Program-made: the position numbers and the translations under genes
In this document: piece by piece, positions 17,469 to 26,833 of the stretch
Layout of the letters: every line of letters begins with the position of its first letter
Numbering within the stretch: position 1 is the first letter of the stretch
Assembly (NCBI GenBank): GCA_964580185.1
Contig: CAZOJQ010000001.1
Location: 1 to 64,000 of the forward strand
Direction of reading: 5' to 3'
From: CAYWWY01 sp964580185
Lineage (GTDB): Bacteria > Thermotogota > Thermotogae > MWEM01
DNA: 64,000 nt
Notes under the pieces: generated by a model
What the model was told of the DNA's origin: nothing
Database searches by the model: none
What the model saw: only the letters and a program-made list of their open reading frames with translations

Positions 17469-18344
17469 TTAGTACTCGATCTCTTCCACTGCTTTCCGTA
17501 AGTCATCTTCTACAACATGCAAATACCGTTCGGTGGTTTTCAGGTTCTTGTGATTCATTAACTCCTTAATTTTGAACAAGGAAACATTTTTTCTCATTAA
17601 AGTCGTTGCAAACGTATGACGCAATACATGAGGCCCCATCTTTTTTTTCTGAATACCGCTCATGATCAAGTACTTCTGAATCAACCGAAAGGCCGCAGTA
17701 CGATCCAGAGGGTTTCCGTTTTTTGAAAGAAAAATATGGTCTGTGCGAAAATCTTGTCCTTTCCTTTCTGACAGATACCGATCCAAGAGTTCTGAAGCTT
17801 GACGATTCACAAATACATAATCCATCTCTTGTCCTTTTCGGAGCACTTCGATCGAATACAACCCGGATGGATTCTTTTGAAGATCTTGAAACCGAACGTG
17901 GATCAGTTCGCTCACCCGCGCGCCTGTTGACAAAAAAAGGGCAACAATGGTCTGATCGCGTAATCCCATAAAACCGCGCGCATTTGCATGGATTGTCTCC
18001 ATTAAAGCCATATATTCTTCTTGAGTCAAAAAAACGGGATTCTTCTTCTTGACCTTGATCGACTTAAGTTTCTCAGTGGGGTCTTTTGCAATCATACCTC
18101 TCGAAGCCTGATACCGGAAATAGGTTCGTAACGCAGACATTGCACGGTTTTTTGCCATCTCTGCAACTTGCAAACTGATGATGTAATCTTCTACATCAGC
18201 CATTTCCACCTCAGAGATTGATAGTTGGGAGCCTTCCAGGAAGCGATGAAAGCGTTCAATCTCACGAATATACTCCTTCTGTGTTGCGGAAGAATAGTTC
18301 TGAAGACCCATCCACCGAACAAACCGCTCAAAATGACGACTCAT
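17469..18344 (-). CDS. Tyrosine recombinase, XerC/XerD-like
   Basis: Site-specific recombinase of about 291 aa, the size of Xer proteins. The N-terminal SAM-like core-binding domain spans about residues 1-90. The catalytic set is visible: Arg in G-A-R-V-S-E-L, a Lys in the beta-turn, H-V-L-R-H-T-F, His in M-N-H-K-N-L and the Tyr nucleophile in T-T-E-R-Y-L-H-V. It may resolve chromosome dimers at dif, but no dif-like site or cassette array is seen nearby. The start ATG 18344 is preceded six bases away by a seven-G run (18351-18357 on the complement). Confidence 0.88.
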   Translation of the reverse strand: MSRHFERFVRWMGLQNYSSATQKEYIREIERFHRFLEGSQLSISEVEMADVEDYIISLQVAEMAKNRAMSALRTYFRYQASRGMIAKDPTEKLKSIKVKKKNPVFLTQEEYMALMETIHANARGFMGLRDQTIVALFLSTGARVSELIHVRFQDLQKNPSGLYSIEVLRKGQEMDYVFVNRQASELLDRYLSERKGQDFRTDHIFLSKNGNPLDRTAAFRLIQKYLIMSGIQKKKMGPHVLRHTFATTLMRKNVSLFKIKELMNHKNLKTTERYLHVVEDDLRKAVEEIEY

Positions 18345-18400
18345 AATAATCCCCCCCATCACATAAAAAAAGAATGGACCAAAAGATCCTGACTATATGA

Positions 18401-18430
18401 ATTATACCACTTTTTTCTTTCAAGAACCAA
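18401..18430 (-). promoter_or_regulatory. Promoter for the recombinase gene
   Basis: On the minus strand TATAAT (18401-18406) is preceded by TGG (extended -10), and TTGGTT (18425-18430) lies 18 bases upstream as a -35. It points to the recombinase start about 50 bases away and may also serve the exporter genes further on. Confidence 0.7.
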
Positions 18431-18560
18431 TATGGGAAATAGTTTGTTCTGAAAAATCCCCTTCTATTGGCGGCAAAGAAGGAGGGTTGTTTCCTCCCAA
18501 TGGCAGTCCCTAGCGTTTTCGAAAGCTCAAAAGAAAGGAATCCTCTGTTCGATGTCGGGA

Positions 18561-19799
18561 TTATTCCGCTGCTGGAATAAGAAAGAGTTCGGTTTGCCGC
18601 CCGTCAAGATAATCGACGCCTCCTTCTGTCAGTAAGACTGTTTCTTCCAAATACGCCATAACTGGCTGATTGTTCCACTCGGGTACTTCCGTTCGGCAAT
18701 TCAACTCAAGGGCATAGACCGTTCGATCCATCAAGAACCATTCTCCCGTTCCTTCACAAGCGCTTTGACAATTCCATAACCCGATTGTCGGACCCGCGCC
18801 ATGACCATGAAAACCGATCGGATGAGAATATACCATAGGGCATAGTCCCTTTTCTCGAGCGATACCCAAGGACTGAAGCAAGACTTGATTCCCAGTCGCC
18901 CCCACTCGGAATTGATCGGTAACAATATCCTGCAATCGATTGGAATTCTGAAGAGCCTTTTTTAGACCAATCGGGGCGGCTTGTTCTTCATTCTTCATGA
19001 CATAGAACACCCTTTGGGTATCCGATTTCAGTCCAAGGTAGTCCAGTCCATAATCACAATGGAGCAAATCTCCGAGTTCAATAACCCCTTTCTTCAGTGG
19101 ATTCTTTTCCCCACAGCGCTGGAAGTCAACTTCAGGATGAAACCAAACACCAATGGCATCTTCCATAGCCCTTTCTCGTAGCATCCACTCCAGTTCATCA
19201 GTGCTTGTCATGCCGGCTCGAATCTTGTTATTCGAAAAAACCTCCGCGATGTTCCGATGAGCAATTGCATCGATAAAACGGATCACTTCAATCTCCTCAT
19301 CTGTCCGCAATTGAAGCCATTCTGATGCCATACTCTCGGCGGATACGATCTCTATATGATCGGGGATCGCTCTTTGGACCTCCGTAAACAACATATGGCT
19401 GATCCCATCGGCCAAGGGACATGATGCAGAATAATTCAGACCCAACCGCTTGATCCCGCTATCTCGTACCACTCGTCCCAAACATTTCCAAAACTCTTCT
19501 TTTCGAATGTCCCAAACGCTATGGAAAAAATCCACAAACCGATCCCCTGTGGAAGATAAGATCTTCGGTTTTTCGAGTTCATTGGGGGTAAAGAGGAGTG
19601 CTGTCGTTCGCGCAGCATTCATGGTTGTTTGAGGAAGCATCGTAAGCAAAATCGGGTCTTCATTGTACTCGGAACCGATTACGAGCCATGCATCGTGATC
19701 CTTTTTATCCCACAATCGAGGAAGGATTTTTTGAAATCGTTTTTGAAGAAGGTGATTTTGGAAATCTTTTCGTTCTCGAAAGGGAACTAGTGAAACCAT
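18561..19799 (-). CDS. M24 family metallopeptidase (Xaa-Pro dipeptidase/creatinase-like)
   Basis: About 412 aa with an N-terminal creatinase-type domain and a C-terminal pita-bread metallopeptidase domain. The five metal ligands are visible: Asp in L-H-C-D-Y-G, Asp in K-S-D-T-Q-R, His in F-H-G-H-G-A-G-P, Glu in A-L-E-L-N and Glu in L-E-E-T-V. It probably cleaves peptides with proline at the second position in the cytoplasm; the exact substrate is open. The frame is open further upstream, but ATG 19799 (M-V-S-L-V-P-F) has AAGGAGG before it and lies ten bases after the antiporter stop. Confidence 0.85.
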   Translation of the reverse strand: MVSLVPFRERKDFQNHLLQKRFQKILPRLWDKKDHDAWLVIGSEYNEDPILLTMLPQTTMNAARTTALLFTPNELEKPKILSSTGDRFVDFFHSVWDIRKEEFWKCLGRVVRDSGIKRLGLNYSASCPLADGISHMLFTEVQRAIPDHIEIVSAESMASEWLQLRTDEEIEVIRFIDAIAHRNIAEVFSNNKIRAGMTSTDELEWMLRERAMEDAIGVWFHPEVDFQRCGEKNPLKKGVIELGDLLHCDYGLDYLGLKSDTQRVFYVMKNEEQAAPIGLKKALQNSNRLQDIVTDQFRVGATGNQVLLQSLGIAREKGLCPMVYSHPIGFHGHGAGPTIGLWNCQSACEGTGEWFLMDRTVYALELNCRTEVPEWNNQPVMAYLEETVLLTEGGVDYLDGRQTELFLIPAAE

Positions 19800-19809
19800 C
19801 GGTACCTCC

Positions 19810-21240
19810 TTATAGATTGAAAAGTCTGCACACACTCGGTTTTTCTGCATAAGTCGTAAGCAAAAAAAGATTATCAAGGGCTTTGATGACTGTATCCCCC
19901 TTTGGTGCAATCAGAGTTCCCTCGCGGACAATCGCAGTAATAATTGTGTTTGGTGGTATTTGAATATCCCTGATGGCTTTTCCTACGATAGGCAAGTCTT
20001 CATCTACCATAATGTTCAGGATTTCTGTGTTCGACTTTTCCAGCGCAAGCAATTCGAGAGAATACGCATTCTTCTGAGGTTTTCCAGTAACCAATTTCAG
20101 TTTCTCAGCCATCCAATCAAGAGTACTCCCTTGAATCAATGCGGAAAACAAAACAGCAAAAAAAACAGCGTTAAAAATGAGTCTGCCATTTGGAATGTTG
20201 GCGACAACTGGGTATGTTGCCAAAACAATAGCTACAGCCCCCTTTATCCCCCCCCAGCTTATGAACAATCGTTCAGCGAATGTAAAGCGAGACGCAATTG
20301 TGCTGATAAAAACCGCAATTGGTCGAGCAACAAAAACAAGAATAAGCGCAATAAGGATTCCTTCTTTCCAAACCCCAAGGAGTTCATGAGGAAAGACCAA
20401 AAGACCCAAAATTAGAAACAACCCAACAACGCCAATCGTCGAAATGCCTTCCAAAAAATGGCTGATGGCTCGTTTATAGATGAACTCAGAATTGCCCAAA
20501 AAGAAGCCAGTAAAAAACGCCGCGATAAACCCGTTTGCACCAATCAAGTCACCAAAGCCATATGATAGAAGGCTTATCCCCATAATCAGAACATAGTAGA
20601 ATCCACCAGCATCCGTTTTCAAAATGTTGAAAAGCCATCGCCCTACTCTTGAGATCATCCACCCAATCAAAAATCCCCCGCCAAACTGCCAAACAACCTC
20701 CCATACAATTGATTCCGGACTGTCCGTTACACCTTTGACAATACTCAAAATCGTCAATGTCATCACAATGGCCATCGGGTCATTGGAAGCTGATTCTACT
20801 TCTAACGTAGAAGCCACATTCCTTTTGATTGCCTTGTTTCGGAATACGGAAAAGACTGCTGCCGCATCTGTGGATGATATGATTGAACCCAGCAAAAGGG
20901 AAAAAATGAAGTCCAACCCGAAAACCAAATGGGTCAATAGTCCGACGATGACTGCGGTAATGATCACACCGAGAGTAGCTAGAGAAAAAGCGGATTTCCA
21001 CACAGAACGCAATGCAGAGTCTTTTGTCTTGAATCCCCCTTCAAAAAGGATAAAAATGAGGGCAATGTTCGCGATTTGCTGGGCCAGGTTTACATCATCG
21101 AAATAAATCAGGTTCAGAAAATCGCTGCCAAAAAGCATTCCGATTCCTAAAAAAACCACAAGTGCAGGAATCCCTATTTTGGATGAGACTTTCGTTGAAA
21201 AAGCGGCCATCAGGATTAAAATCGACCAGAACAAAACCAT
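19810..21240 (-). CDS. CPA1-type cation/proton antiporter with C-terminal TrkA-C domain (NhaP2/CvrA-like)
   Basis: A 476-aa membrane antiporter with about 12 helices in residues 1-390. S-S-T-D-A-A-A-V and E-S-A-S-N-D-P-M are the TD and ND ion-site motifs of the CPA1 family. Residues of about 398-468 read as a TrkA-C (RCK_C) ligand-binding domain, typical of K+/H+ antiporters gated by nucleotides. The predicted role is pH or potassium homeostasis. It precedes the M24 peptidase by ten bases, an unusual pairing with no obvious shared function. Confidence 0.88.
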   Translation of the reverse strand: MVLFWSILILMAAFSTKVSSKIGIPALVVFLGIGMLFGSDFLNLIYFDDVNLAQQIANIALIFILFEGGFKTKDSALRSVWKSAFSLATLGVIITAVIVGLLTHLVFGLDFIFSLLLGSIISSTDAAAVFSVFRNKAIKRNVASTLEVESASNDPMAIVMTLTILSIVKGVTDSPESIVWEVVWQFGGGFLIGWMISRVGRWLFNILKTDAGGFYYVLIMGISLLSYGFGDLIGANGFIAAFFTGFFLGNSEFIYKRAISHFLEGISTIGVVGLFLILGLLVFPHELLGVWKEGILIALILVFVARPIAVFISTIASRFTFAERLFISWGGIKGAVAIVLATYPVVANIPNGRLIFNAVFFAVLFSALIQGSTLDWMAEKLKLVTGKPQKNAYSLELLALEKSNTEILNIMVDEDLPIVGKAIRDIQIPPNTIITAIVREGTLIAPKGDTVIKALDNLFLLTTYAEKPSVCRLFNL

Positions 21241-21305
21241 CTTTCACCTCCAACACTTGACCCACCCATAATCAAACAAGTATGATGGTCTTCGTTTTCC
21301 GGCTA

Positions 21306-21314
21306 ATTATATCA
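21306..21314 (-). promoter_or_regulatory. Extended -10 promoter for the antiporter gene
   Basis: TGATATAAT on the minus strand: the TATAAT hexamer is 21306-21311 and is preceded by TGA. No good -35 is present (TTATCT at the right distance is weak). It lies about 65 bases upstream of the antiporter start. Confidence 0.6.
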
Positions 21315-21503
21315 CGAAAGGTTCGAAGATAAATGGCAATAATCGCCTCAGATCTGCAATGCAATCGATTCGATACCAAGAGGAGATTCCCCATTTTTGC
21401 CAAAATCAAAAAAAACGAAAATCCCTTCTCATGGGAGATAGAAGGTAGGCCATGGAAACATAGTCCAGTGTGTGTCACATATTCCGATCAAAGGAATCAG
21501 GTA

Positions 21504-21512
21504 TGGTATAAT
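21504..21512 (+). promoter_or_regulatory. Extended -10 promoter for the tldD-tldE pair
   Basis: TGGTATAAT, with the TATAAT hexamer at 21507-21512, lies about 36 bases before the ATG at 21549. There is no convincing -35, as usual for extended -10 promoters. Confidence 0.65.
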
Positions 21513-21548
21513 TGCTGGGAAACTGAATTGCTCCTTTGGAGGTGAGGC

Positions 21549-22937
21549 ATGCTTGATCAGAATTTGATTCATGATACGCTTTCTGCAATCCTAGAAAACG
21601 GCGCGGATTTCGGAGAACTATTTCTGGAGAACCGGATTTCATCAGCGATCGATATGACCGATGGAGCTGTTGATACGATTCGTTCCGGAAGAACCTATGG
21701 TGCAGGAATACGCGGGTTTTTGGGTATTAAGTCTGTGTATGCATATACAAACGATGTATCGAAAGACACCTTAATCCAAACAGCCATCAATGTGGGAAAA
21801 GCGCTAAAGTCTTCGGAGCGCGCGAAAGACATGGTTCAGTGGAGAAAGTATGAGTATCCGGTCATTCATTTTATCCACCGGTTTCCCTCCAAAATCAAGA
21901 AAGAACCCAAAGTAGCCGCCATGAGATTGGCGCATGAGGGGGCTTCAACCTATTCGGACACAATATCTCAAGTCCAGGTCTGGTATCTTGATTACGATCA
22001 GGAGATTCTTATTGCCAATACAGAGGGGATTTGGGCAGAAGACAGAAGGGTCCGTACACGGCTTATGGTACAGGCGGTAGCTTCGAATGGTTCAGAGAAA
22101 GAAACGGGTTTCGAAGGTCCGGGCGCTGCAAAAGGGACTGAGTTTCTTCAGGAAATCGACCCAAGAAAAGTGGGCGCGGAAGCAGCCCGTGTAGCGTCTC
22201 GAATGATTCAAGCAACGCATGCTCCCGCTGGAACAATGCCTGTGGTTATTTCCAATGCCTTCGGAGGAGTCATTTTTCATGAAGCTTGTGGTCATTCTTT
22301 GGAAGCGACATCTGTAGCGAAAGGCTCATCGGTTTTTGCAGGGAAACTTGGGCAGAAAATCGCCGCAGAATGTGTCTCGGCAGTCGATGATGGAACCATC
22401 GCAAATGCTTGGGGATCAAATCATCTGGACGATGAAGGGGTACCAACACAGCGAACCATTTTGATTGAACAAGGGGTACTCAAAGGGTATCTTGTGGACA
22501 AACTCGGTGGAAGAAAGATGCAGATGGAACCCACTGGGTGCTCCCGTAGGCAAGATTATCAACTGGCCCCAACCTCTCGGATGTCTAACACCTTCATTAT
22601 GCCAGGGAAGGATATTCCTGAAGAAATCATTGCAGATACCGAATATGGACTATACGCAAAAAAACTGGGTGGGGGCTCTGTGATGCCAGGAACCGGTGAG
22701 TTCAATTTTGCTGTGAATGAAGGATACTTGATTGAAAAGGGACGAATCACGAAACCTGTACGAGGCGCTACTCTGATCGGAAAGGGACATGAAATCCTCC
22801 TAAAGATCGACCGAGTTGCAAATGATTTGGCGTTTGCGCAAGGAAACTGCGGCTCCTTATCTGGCTCCGTTCCCGCAGGTTTGGGTCAACCAACCATCCG
22901 AGTATCGGAAATGATTGTAGGGGGGCGGAACGAATGA
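21549..22937 (+). CDS. tldD: TldD-like metalloprotease subunit
   Basis: A 462-aa member of the PmbA/TldD (U62) family. It carries the TldD metal-binding motif H-E-A-C-G-H at residues 244-249. With TldE it forms a heterodimeric protease that cleaves unfolded peptides and, in known cases, leader peptides of modified peptides or antitoxins. No precursor-peptide gene is seen next to it. GGAGG lies eight bases before the ATG, and the stop overlaps the next gene (ATGA). It follows an extended -10 promoter. Confidence 0.93.
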   Translation: MLDQNLIHDTLSAILENGADFGELFLENRISSAIDMTDGAVDTIRSGRTYGAGIRGFLGIKSVYAYTNDVSKDTLIQTAINVGKALKSSERAKDMVQWRKYEYPVIHFIHRFPSKIKKEPKVAAMRLAHEGASTYSDTISQVQVWYLDYDQEILIANTEGIWAEDRRVRTRLMVQAVASNGSEKETGFEGPGAAKGTEFLQEIDPRKVGAEAARVASRMIQATHAPAGTMPVVISNAFGGVIFHEACGHSLEATSVAKGSSVFAGKLGQKIAAECVSAVDDGTIANAWGSNHLDDEGVPTQRTILIEQGVLKGYLVDKLGGRKMQMEPTGCSRRQDYQLAPTSRMSNTFIMPGKDIPEEIIADTEYGLYAKKLGGGSVMPGTGEFNFAVNEGYLIEKGRITKPVRGATLIGKGHEILLKIDRVANDLAFAQGNCGSLSGSVPAGLGQPTIRVSEMIVGGRNE

Positions 22938-24295
22938 ATTGGAAGTCTTTTGAAAAAGCGGTTTTTGATTTTGCTGCAAAAAAAGGTTTGAAAGAGTTCG
23001 AACTGTATGCCCAAAAAGACCATGAGTTTGAAATCCATATTTCTCAACAACAACTTGAGCGATATCAAGACGCGATTGGCTTTGGATGCAGTTTTAAAGC
23101 TCTTAAAAACGGAAAAGCCGGATTCAGCTATACGGAAATCCTTGATGAAGAAAGCGCCAAACGGATGGTGGACGATGCCATGGAAAACCTAGCCTTAATC
23201 GATTCAAAAGACCCTGATTTCATTTTTGACAGCAAACCCTCATATCGTTCGACGGAACCGTATCAAGCTTGCTTTGAGTCGATTCCAGCAGACAAAAAAA
23301 TCGAATGGGGCTTACTCATGGAAAGTGCTGCTTTGGGAACCGATGAACGGATCCGTATGGTTCCATACTGTCTTTTGATGCATATGCGCAAGGAGATTCG
23401 AATTTCCAATTCTAGTGGACTTAGTATAGAGGGAACCAGTGGAGGCGGAGGAGTGTATACTGCAGCTCTGGCTTCTGATGGAAGCAATCAGAAAACCGAT
23501 CGGGAGTTTTGGTTCGGTACCAAACCGAAAGACCTTGATCCGGAATCCATCGGAAAAAAAGCAGCAGAAAAGGCACTCAAGCACTTAGGGGCGAAAAGTC
23601 TTCCGGGAGGGAAATACTCTGTGCTTCTTCAAGGGGATGTGTTCACCGAACTTTTACAGCTTTTTTTTGAGATGGTAAATGCAGAAAATGTTCAGAAAGG
23701 GCTATCGTTATTATCAGGGAAGATCGGTAAACAGGTATTTTCCGACGCAATTAATATTGTTGAAGACCCTGATTACCCCGGAAGCATCTTTACCGTGCCT
23801 TTTGATTCCCAAGGAGTCCCAACGAGCAAAAAACGGATTATCGACCACGGGACATTGACGACCTTTTTGCATAGTTTGAAAACTGCTAAGAAAGACGGCG
23901 TTCAACCTACAGGAAACGCTTTTCGCAGCAGCTACAAATCAAAAGAATCCATCCATCCCTGCAATGCATATGTAGAACCCGGAGACCAATCGATCGAGTC
24001 TCTGATCCAGGCAATTGGCAATGGATTGATCATAACGGATGTTCAAGGAATGCATTCGGGAGCCAACCCTGTTTCTGGTGATTTCTCTGTAAGCGCGGAA
24101 GGGTTCCTGATTGAATCCGGGCAGATTACATATCCCATTGAACAGATCACGCTTTCCGCGAATCTAATCAACATGCTCAGCCAAGTTGAAGGGTTATCAA
24201 ACCAATTGAGGATGGGATTATCCTTTTCCATGGGGCTTTGGTCTCCAGATGTCTGGATCAGAAATATGGATATTGCCGGTTCTCCCAATCAATAA
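22934..24295 (+). CDS. tldE: TldE/PmbA-like subunit
   Basis: A 453-aa partner of TldD. It belongs to the same family by overall layout but lacks the H-E-x-x-x-H metal motif, as TldE/PmbA does; it shapes the substrate channel of the heterodimer. It carries the family's late G-N-A-F-R-S-S-Y and G-M-H-S-G-A-N-P-V-S-G-D-F-S elements. It starts inside the tldD stop, so equal synthesis by coupling is likely. A terminator follows at 24313. Confidence 0.9.
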   Translation: MNWKSFEKAVFDFAAKKGLKEFELYAQKDHEFEIHISQQQLERYQDAIGFGCSFKALKNGKAGFSYTEILDEESAKRMVDDAMENLALIDSKDPDFIFDSKPSYRSTEPYQACFESIPADKKIEWGLLMESAALGTDERIRMVPYCLLMHMRKEIRISNSSGLSIEGTSGGGGVYTAALASDGSNQKTDREFWFGTKPKDLDPESIGKKAAEKALKHLGAKSLPGGKYSVLLQGDVFTELLQLFFEMVNAENVQKGLSLLSGKIGKQVFSDAINIVEDPDYPGSIFTVPFDSQGVPTSKKRIIDHGTLTTFLHSLKTAKKDGVQPTGNAFRSSYKSKESIHPCNAYVEPGDQSIESLIQAIGNGLIITDVQGMHSGANPVSGDFSVSAEGFLIESGQITYPIEQITLSANLINMLSQVEGLSNQLRMGLSFSMGLWSPDVWIRNMDIAGSPNQ

Positions 24296-24312
24296 TCAAC
24301 AATTGTGATTCC

Positions 24313-24351
24313 AAAAGCCCTGGAGGAGTACCATTCTTTCAGGGCTTTTTT
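24313..24351 (+). terminator. Intrinsic terminator after tldE
   Basis: The arms AAAAGCCCTG (24313-24322) and CAGGGCTTTT (24340-24349) enclose a 17-base loop and end in a T-run. It separates the tldDE transcript from the long gltX run. Confidence 0.85.
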
Positions 24352-24377
24352 CCACCCCATCCTTTCTGATTTGCTTA

Positions 24378-24386
24378 TGGTATAAT
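24378..24386 (+). promoter_or_regulatory. Extended -10 promoter for the gltX run
   Basis: TGGTATAAT with the TATAAT hexamer at 24381-24386, about 44 bases before the gltX ATG and just after the tldE terminator. The -35 is poor. An AGGAGG ribosome-binding site lies between promoter and start. Confidence 0.68.
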
Positions 24387-24429
24387 CTACGCGCATGGGT
24401 AATCATCCCATTTCATAGGAGGGTACAAG

Positions 24430-25860
24430 ATGATCCGAGTCCGATTTGCTCCCAGCCCGACAGGATTTTTACACGTCGGAGGGGTCCGAACCGCTTTGTT
24501 CAATTGGATGTTCGCAAGGAAAACCGGTGGGAAGTTTTTACTCCGCATCGAAGATACGGATACCATTCGCTCTTCAGAAACATTCGAGAAACAGATTTAC
24601 CAATCCTTGCGCTGGTGCGGTTTGGATTGGGATGAAGGGCCAGACCAACCCGGGCTTTGCGGTCCGTATCGTCAAATGGATCGATTTCGCCAAGGGGTAT
24701 ATCAGGAGTATTTCCAAAAACTACTAAAACAGGAAAAGGCCCATTTTGTTATTTACAGCAAAGAGAACCCCAAAGAAGAGATCGCGACGTCTATCGAGTA
24801 CCCCAACCAATACATGTCGAAAGGGCACGAAATAACCATTCGTTTCCCCATCCCCTCTGGACAAACACAATTTGAGGATCTCCTGAAAGGCAACATGGTG
24901 TACGAAAACGATGTTATTGAAGACTTTTTACTCATGAAATCGAACGGAATCCCTGTCTACAACTTTGCAGCTGTTGTTGATGACCATCTGATGGGAATCA
25001 CCCATGTGATTCGTGGGGAAGACCATCTGTCCAACACTCCCAAACAATTACTCCTCTACCATGCCTTTGGATGGGAACCGCCCCAGTTCATGCATATTCC
25101 TCTAATCCTTGGTAGTGACCGAACTCCTCTTTCAAAAAGACACGGAGGAACAAGCGTCGATTACTTCAAACAGTCCGGGTATCTTTCTGATGGTCTGATG
25201 AACTATCTTGCTCTTCTTGGTTGGAGTGTAGACGATGAAGAAGTTTTCCTATTTTCGGAACGAGTGAACGACTTTTCTCTATCCAAAATGACCAACCGAT
25301 CCGTGATCTTTGACTACCGAAAACTGCAGTGGATCAATGGACAGCATCTTCGTAAGTTCGCTTTGCATAAACTGGAACCTCTGTATTCCCAATGGGTGAA
25401 AGATACCCGCATGGATCTTGAAATACACGGATCTTTTGATCGGGTTTCCACAGATATGAAAGAATCTGTGCTGGCTATTTGCCGTGATAAGATTAATACT
25501 CTGGAAGCCTTGCATGAATTTGCCCTCCCTTTTTTGAGCGACGATGATGAGTTTCCATATGAGCCAGAATATGTGCAGAAGTATCGAGACCACCCAATAG
25601 CCTTCCAGATTCTGCAATCGTTTATCGAAGAACTGGACCGGGTTCCTTTTTCCGTGGAAGGAATCGAGAACGCCTTACGGCAAACCGCTGAAAGAACCGG
25701 AGAAGGAACGAAAAAAGTGTTCCAAACAGTTCGGGGAGCGATAACCGGTCGTCTGATCACTCCTGGATTGTATGATTCTATCCATGTGATGGGTAAAGAG
25801 AAATGTTTCCGCCGGATTCAACGAACCATGTCTCTTATTCCCCAAGTTACTGAAGGGTAA
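24430..25860 (+). CDS. gltX: Glutamyl-tRNA synthetase (Glu/Gln-type class I)
   Basis: A 476-aa class I aminoacyl-tRNA synthetase that charges tRNA with glutamate. The ATP-binding HIGH-type motif is F-L-H-V-G-G near residue 15 and the KMSKS-type loop is L-S-K-R-H-G-G. The anticodon-binding half (from about residue 320) is of normal length. No gatCAB genes are seen in the window, so I cannot tell whether it is discriminating. It is the first gene of a long plus-strand run after a promoter, with AGGAGGG before the ATG. Confidence 0.95.
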   Translation: MIRVRFAPSPTGFLHVGGVRTALFNWMFARKTGGKFLLRIEDTDTIRSSETFEKQIYQSLRWCGLDWDEGPDQPGLCGPYRQMDRFRQGVYQEYFQKLLKQEKAHFVIYSKENPKEEIATSIEYPNQYMSKGHEITIRFPIPSGQTQFEDLLKGNMVYENDVIEDFLLMKSNGIPVYNFAAVVDDHLMGITHVIRGEDHLSNTPKQLLLYHAFGWEPPQFMHIPLILGSDRTPLSKRHGGTSVDYFKQSGYLSDGLMNYLALLGWSVDDEEVFLFSERVNDFSLSKMTNRSVIFDYRKLQWINGQHLRKFALHKLEPLYSQWVKDTRMDLEIHGSFDRVSTDMKESVLAICRDKINTLEALHEFALPFLSDDDEFPYEPEYVQKYRDHPIAFQILQSFIEELDRVPFSVEGIENALRQTAERTGEGTKKVFQTVRGAITGRLITPGLYDSIHVMGKEKCFRRIQRTMSLIPQVTEG

Positions 25861-25862
25861 TT

Positions 25863-26831
25863 ATGGATCTCCGGTTTCTCAACCATGTTGTTCGTGGCCA
25901 GGATTTCGATCGCTATCCCTTGGATTGGTCTTCCTTGTTTCAACGAGACCGACCCATTGTGGTTGAAATCGGTTTCGGTAGTGGTGAGTACATGGAAGCT
26001 TTTTGTTCCAATCATCCGGATTTGAACTATATAGGGTTCGAAACCTCGGCGCTATCTGTTGTAAAAACGCTGCGGCGATTGGAAAAAAAGAAAATCGATC
26101 ATGTCCTCGTCCTGATGACAGACGCGCGTTTTGGTCTCCAGAACCTATTCCCGGAAAACTCGATTGCGGAGATCGTTTTGAATTTTCCTTGCCCATGGTC
26201 CAAGAAGCGGCATTTGAATAGGAGAGTAATCGTACCTGCTTTTTTTTCAACACTCAATGGTGTCCTTCAAATGAATGGAGAACTGGTTTTAACAACTGAT
26301 GTTCAATCCTATGCGATCGATATGCAAACACTGGCTCAGGAGCACGGTTTTTTTGTTGATCAGTTGATCTGTAACCCTTCTCGCCCGATCCAAACCCGTT
26401 ACGAAAAGAAATGGATCCGATATCAACGAGATATCTATATGCTCCGAGTACGCAAAAAAACCCATCAACCCGTAATTCGGATTTTGGAGAAGGAGGAACC
26501 AATGCCGCACGCTTTCGTTCCTAACAAAAGCTTCCATTTGAATCATCTGCTGTCAATCCTTGACAAAAGCCAACATGAACCCAAAACCCAATCTGTTTGC
26601 GTATATAAGGAAGTGTTTGCTCGAGTGGATCAAACAGATTATCTCGTGAAAACCATCACTTTTGACGGAGAATTTCAGCAGCACTTCTTCATTGTCATGG
26701 GTCGTAGGGAAGATGATTGGGTGATCAAGCTTGATACAGCAGCAAACCCGTTCCGTACCCCAGCTGTCAAATTCTCAATCCATCGTTTGGCAGAAATCCT
26801 AAGAGATTCGAATCGGGCTCTTGGTGCTTAG
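25863..26831 (+). CDS. trmB: tRNA (guanine(46)-N(7))-methyltransferase TrmB with C-terminal extension
   Basis: SAM-dependent enzyme making m7G46 in tRNA. The SAM-binding V-E-I-G-F-G-S-G is near residue 36, and N-F-P-C-P-W-S-K-K-R-H is the family's substrate motif, normally N-F-P-D-P-W. At 322 aa it is about 100 residues longer than common TrmB; the extra C-terminal part (about residues 215-322) is of the kind seen in Thermotogales TrmB, a lineage hint. The Cys in place of the motif Asp is notable because that Asp is important in characterised TrmB proteins. It lies two bases after gltX. Confidence 0.88.
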   Translation: MDLRFLNHVVRGQDFDRYPLDWSSLFQRDRPIVVEIGFGSGEYMEAFCSNHPDLNYIGFETSALSVVKTLRRLEKKKIDHVLVLMTDARFGLQNLFPENSIAEIVLNFPCPWSKKRHLNRRVIVPAFFSTLNGVLQMNGELVLTTDVQSYAIDMQTLAQEHGFFVDQLICNPSRPIQTRYEKKWIRYQRDIYMLRVRKKTHQPVIRILEKEEPMPHAFVPNKSFHLNHLLSILDKSQHEPKTQSVCVYKEVFARVDQTDYLVKTITFDGEFQQHFFIVMGRREDDWVIKLDTAANPFRTPAVKFSIHRLAEILRDSNRALGA

Positions 26832-26833
26832 AG

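Larger units (their letters stand above)
21241..21548. other. Divergent intergenic region with two promoters
   Basis: This 308-base region lies between the antiporter (-) and the tldD-like gene (+). It holds a minus-strand and a plus-strand extended -10 element, listed separately. The middle (about 21340-21480) is A/T-rich with no open frame, RNA gene or strong hairpin that I can support. Confidence 0.6.

Noticed and set aside
18466..18526. Inverted repeats (GGAGG/CCTCC and TTTCGAAA) after the M24 gene
   Set aside because: The stems are short (five bases) and have no T-run on either strand, so I do not call a terminator or binding site.
17469..18560. Tyrosine recombinase as sign of an integron, phage or island
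   Set aside because: No attC-like repeats, no dif-like 28-mer, no phage genes and no tRNA junction are seen; the neighbours are ordinary chromosomal genes.
21316..21340. A GGTTCGAA that looks like a tRNA T-loop
   Set aside because: The flanks do not pair as a T-stem and no acceptor or anticodon stems surround it; this is the divergent promoter region.
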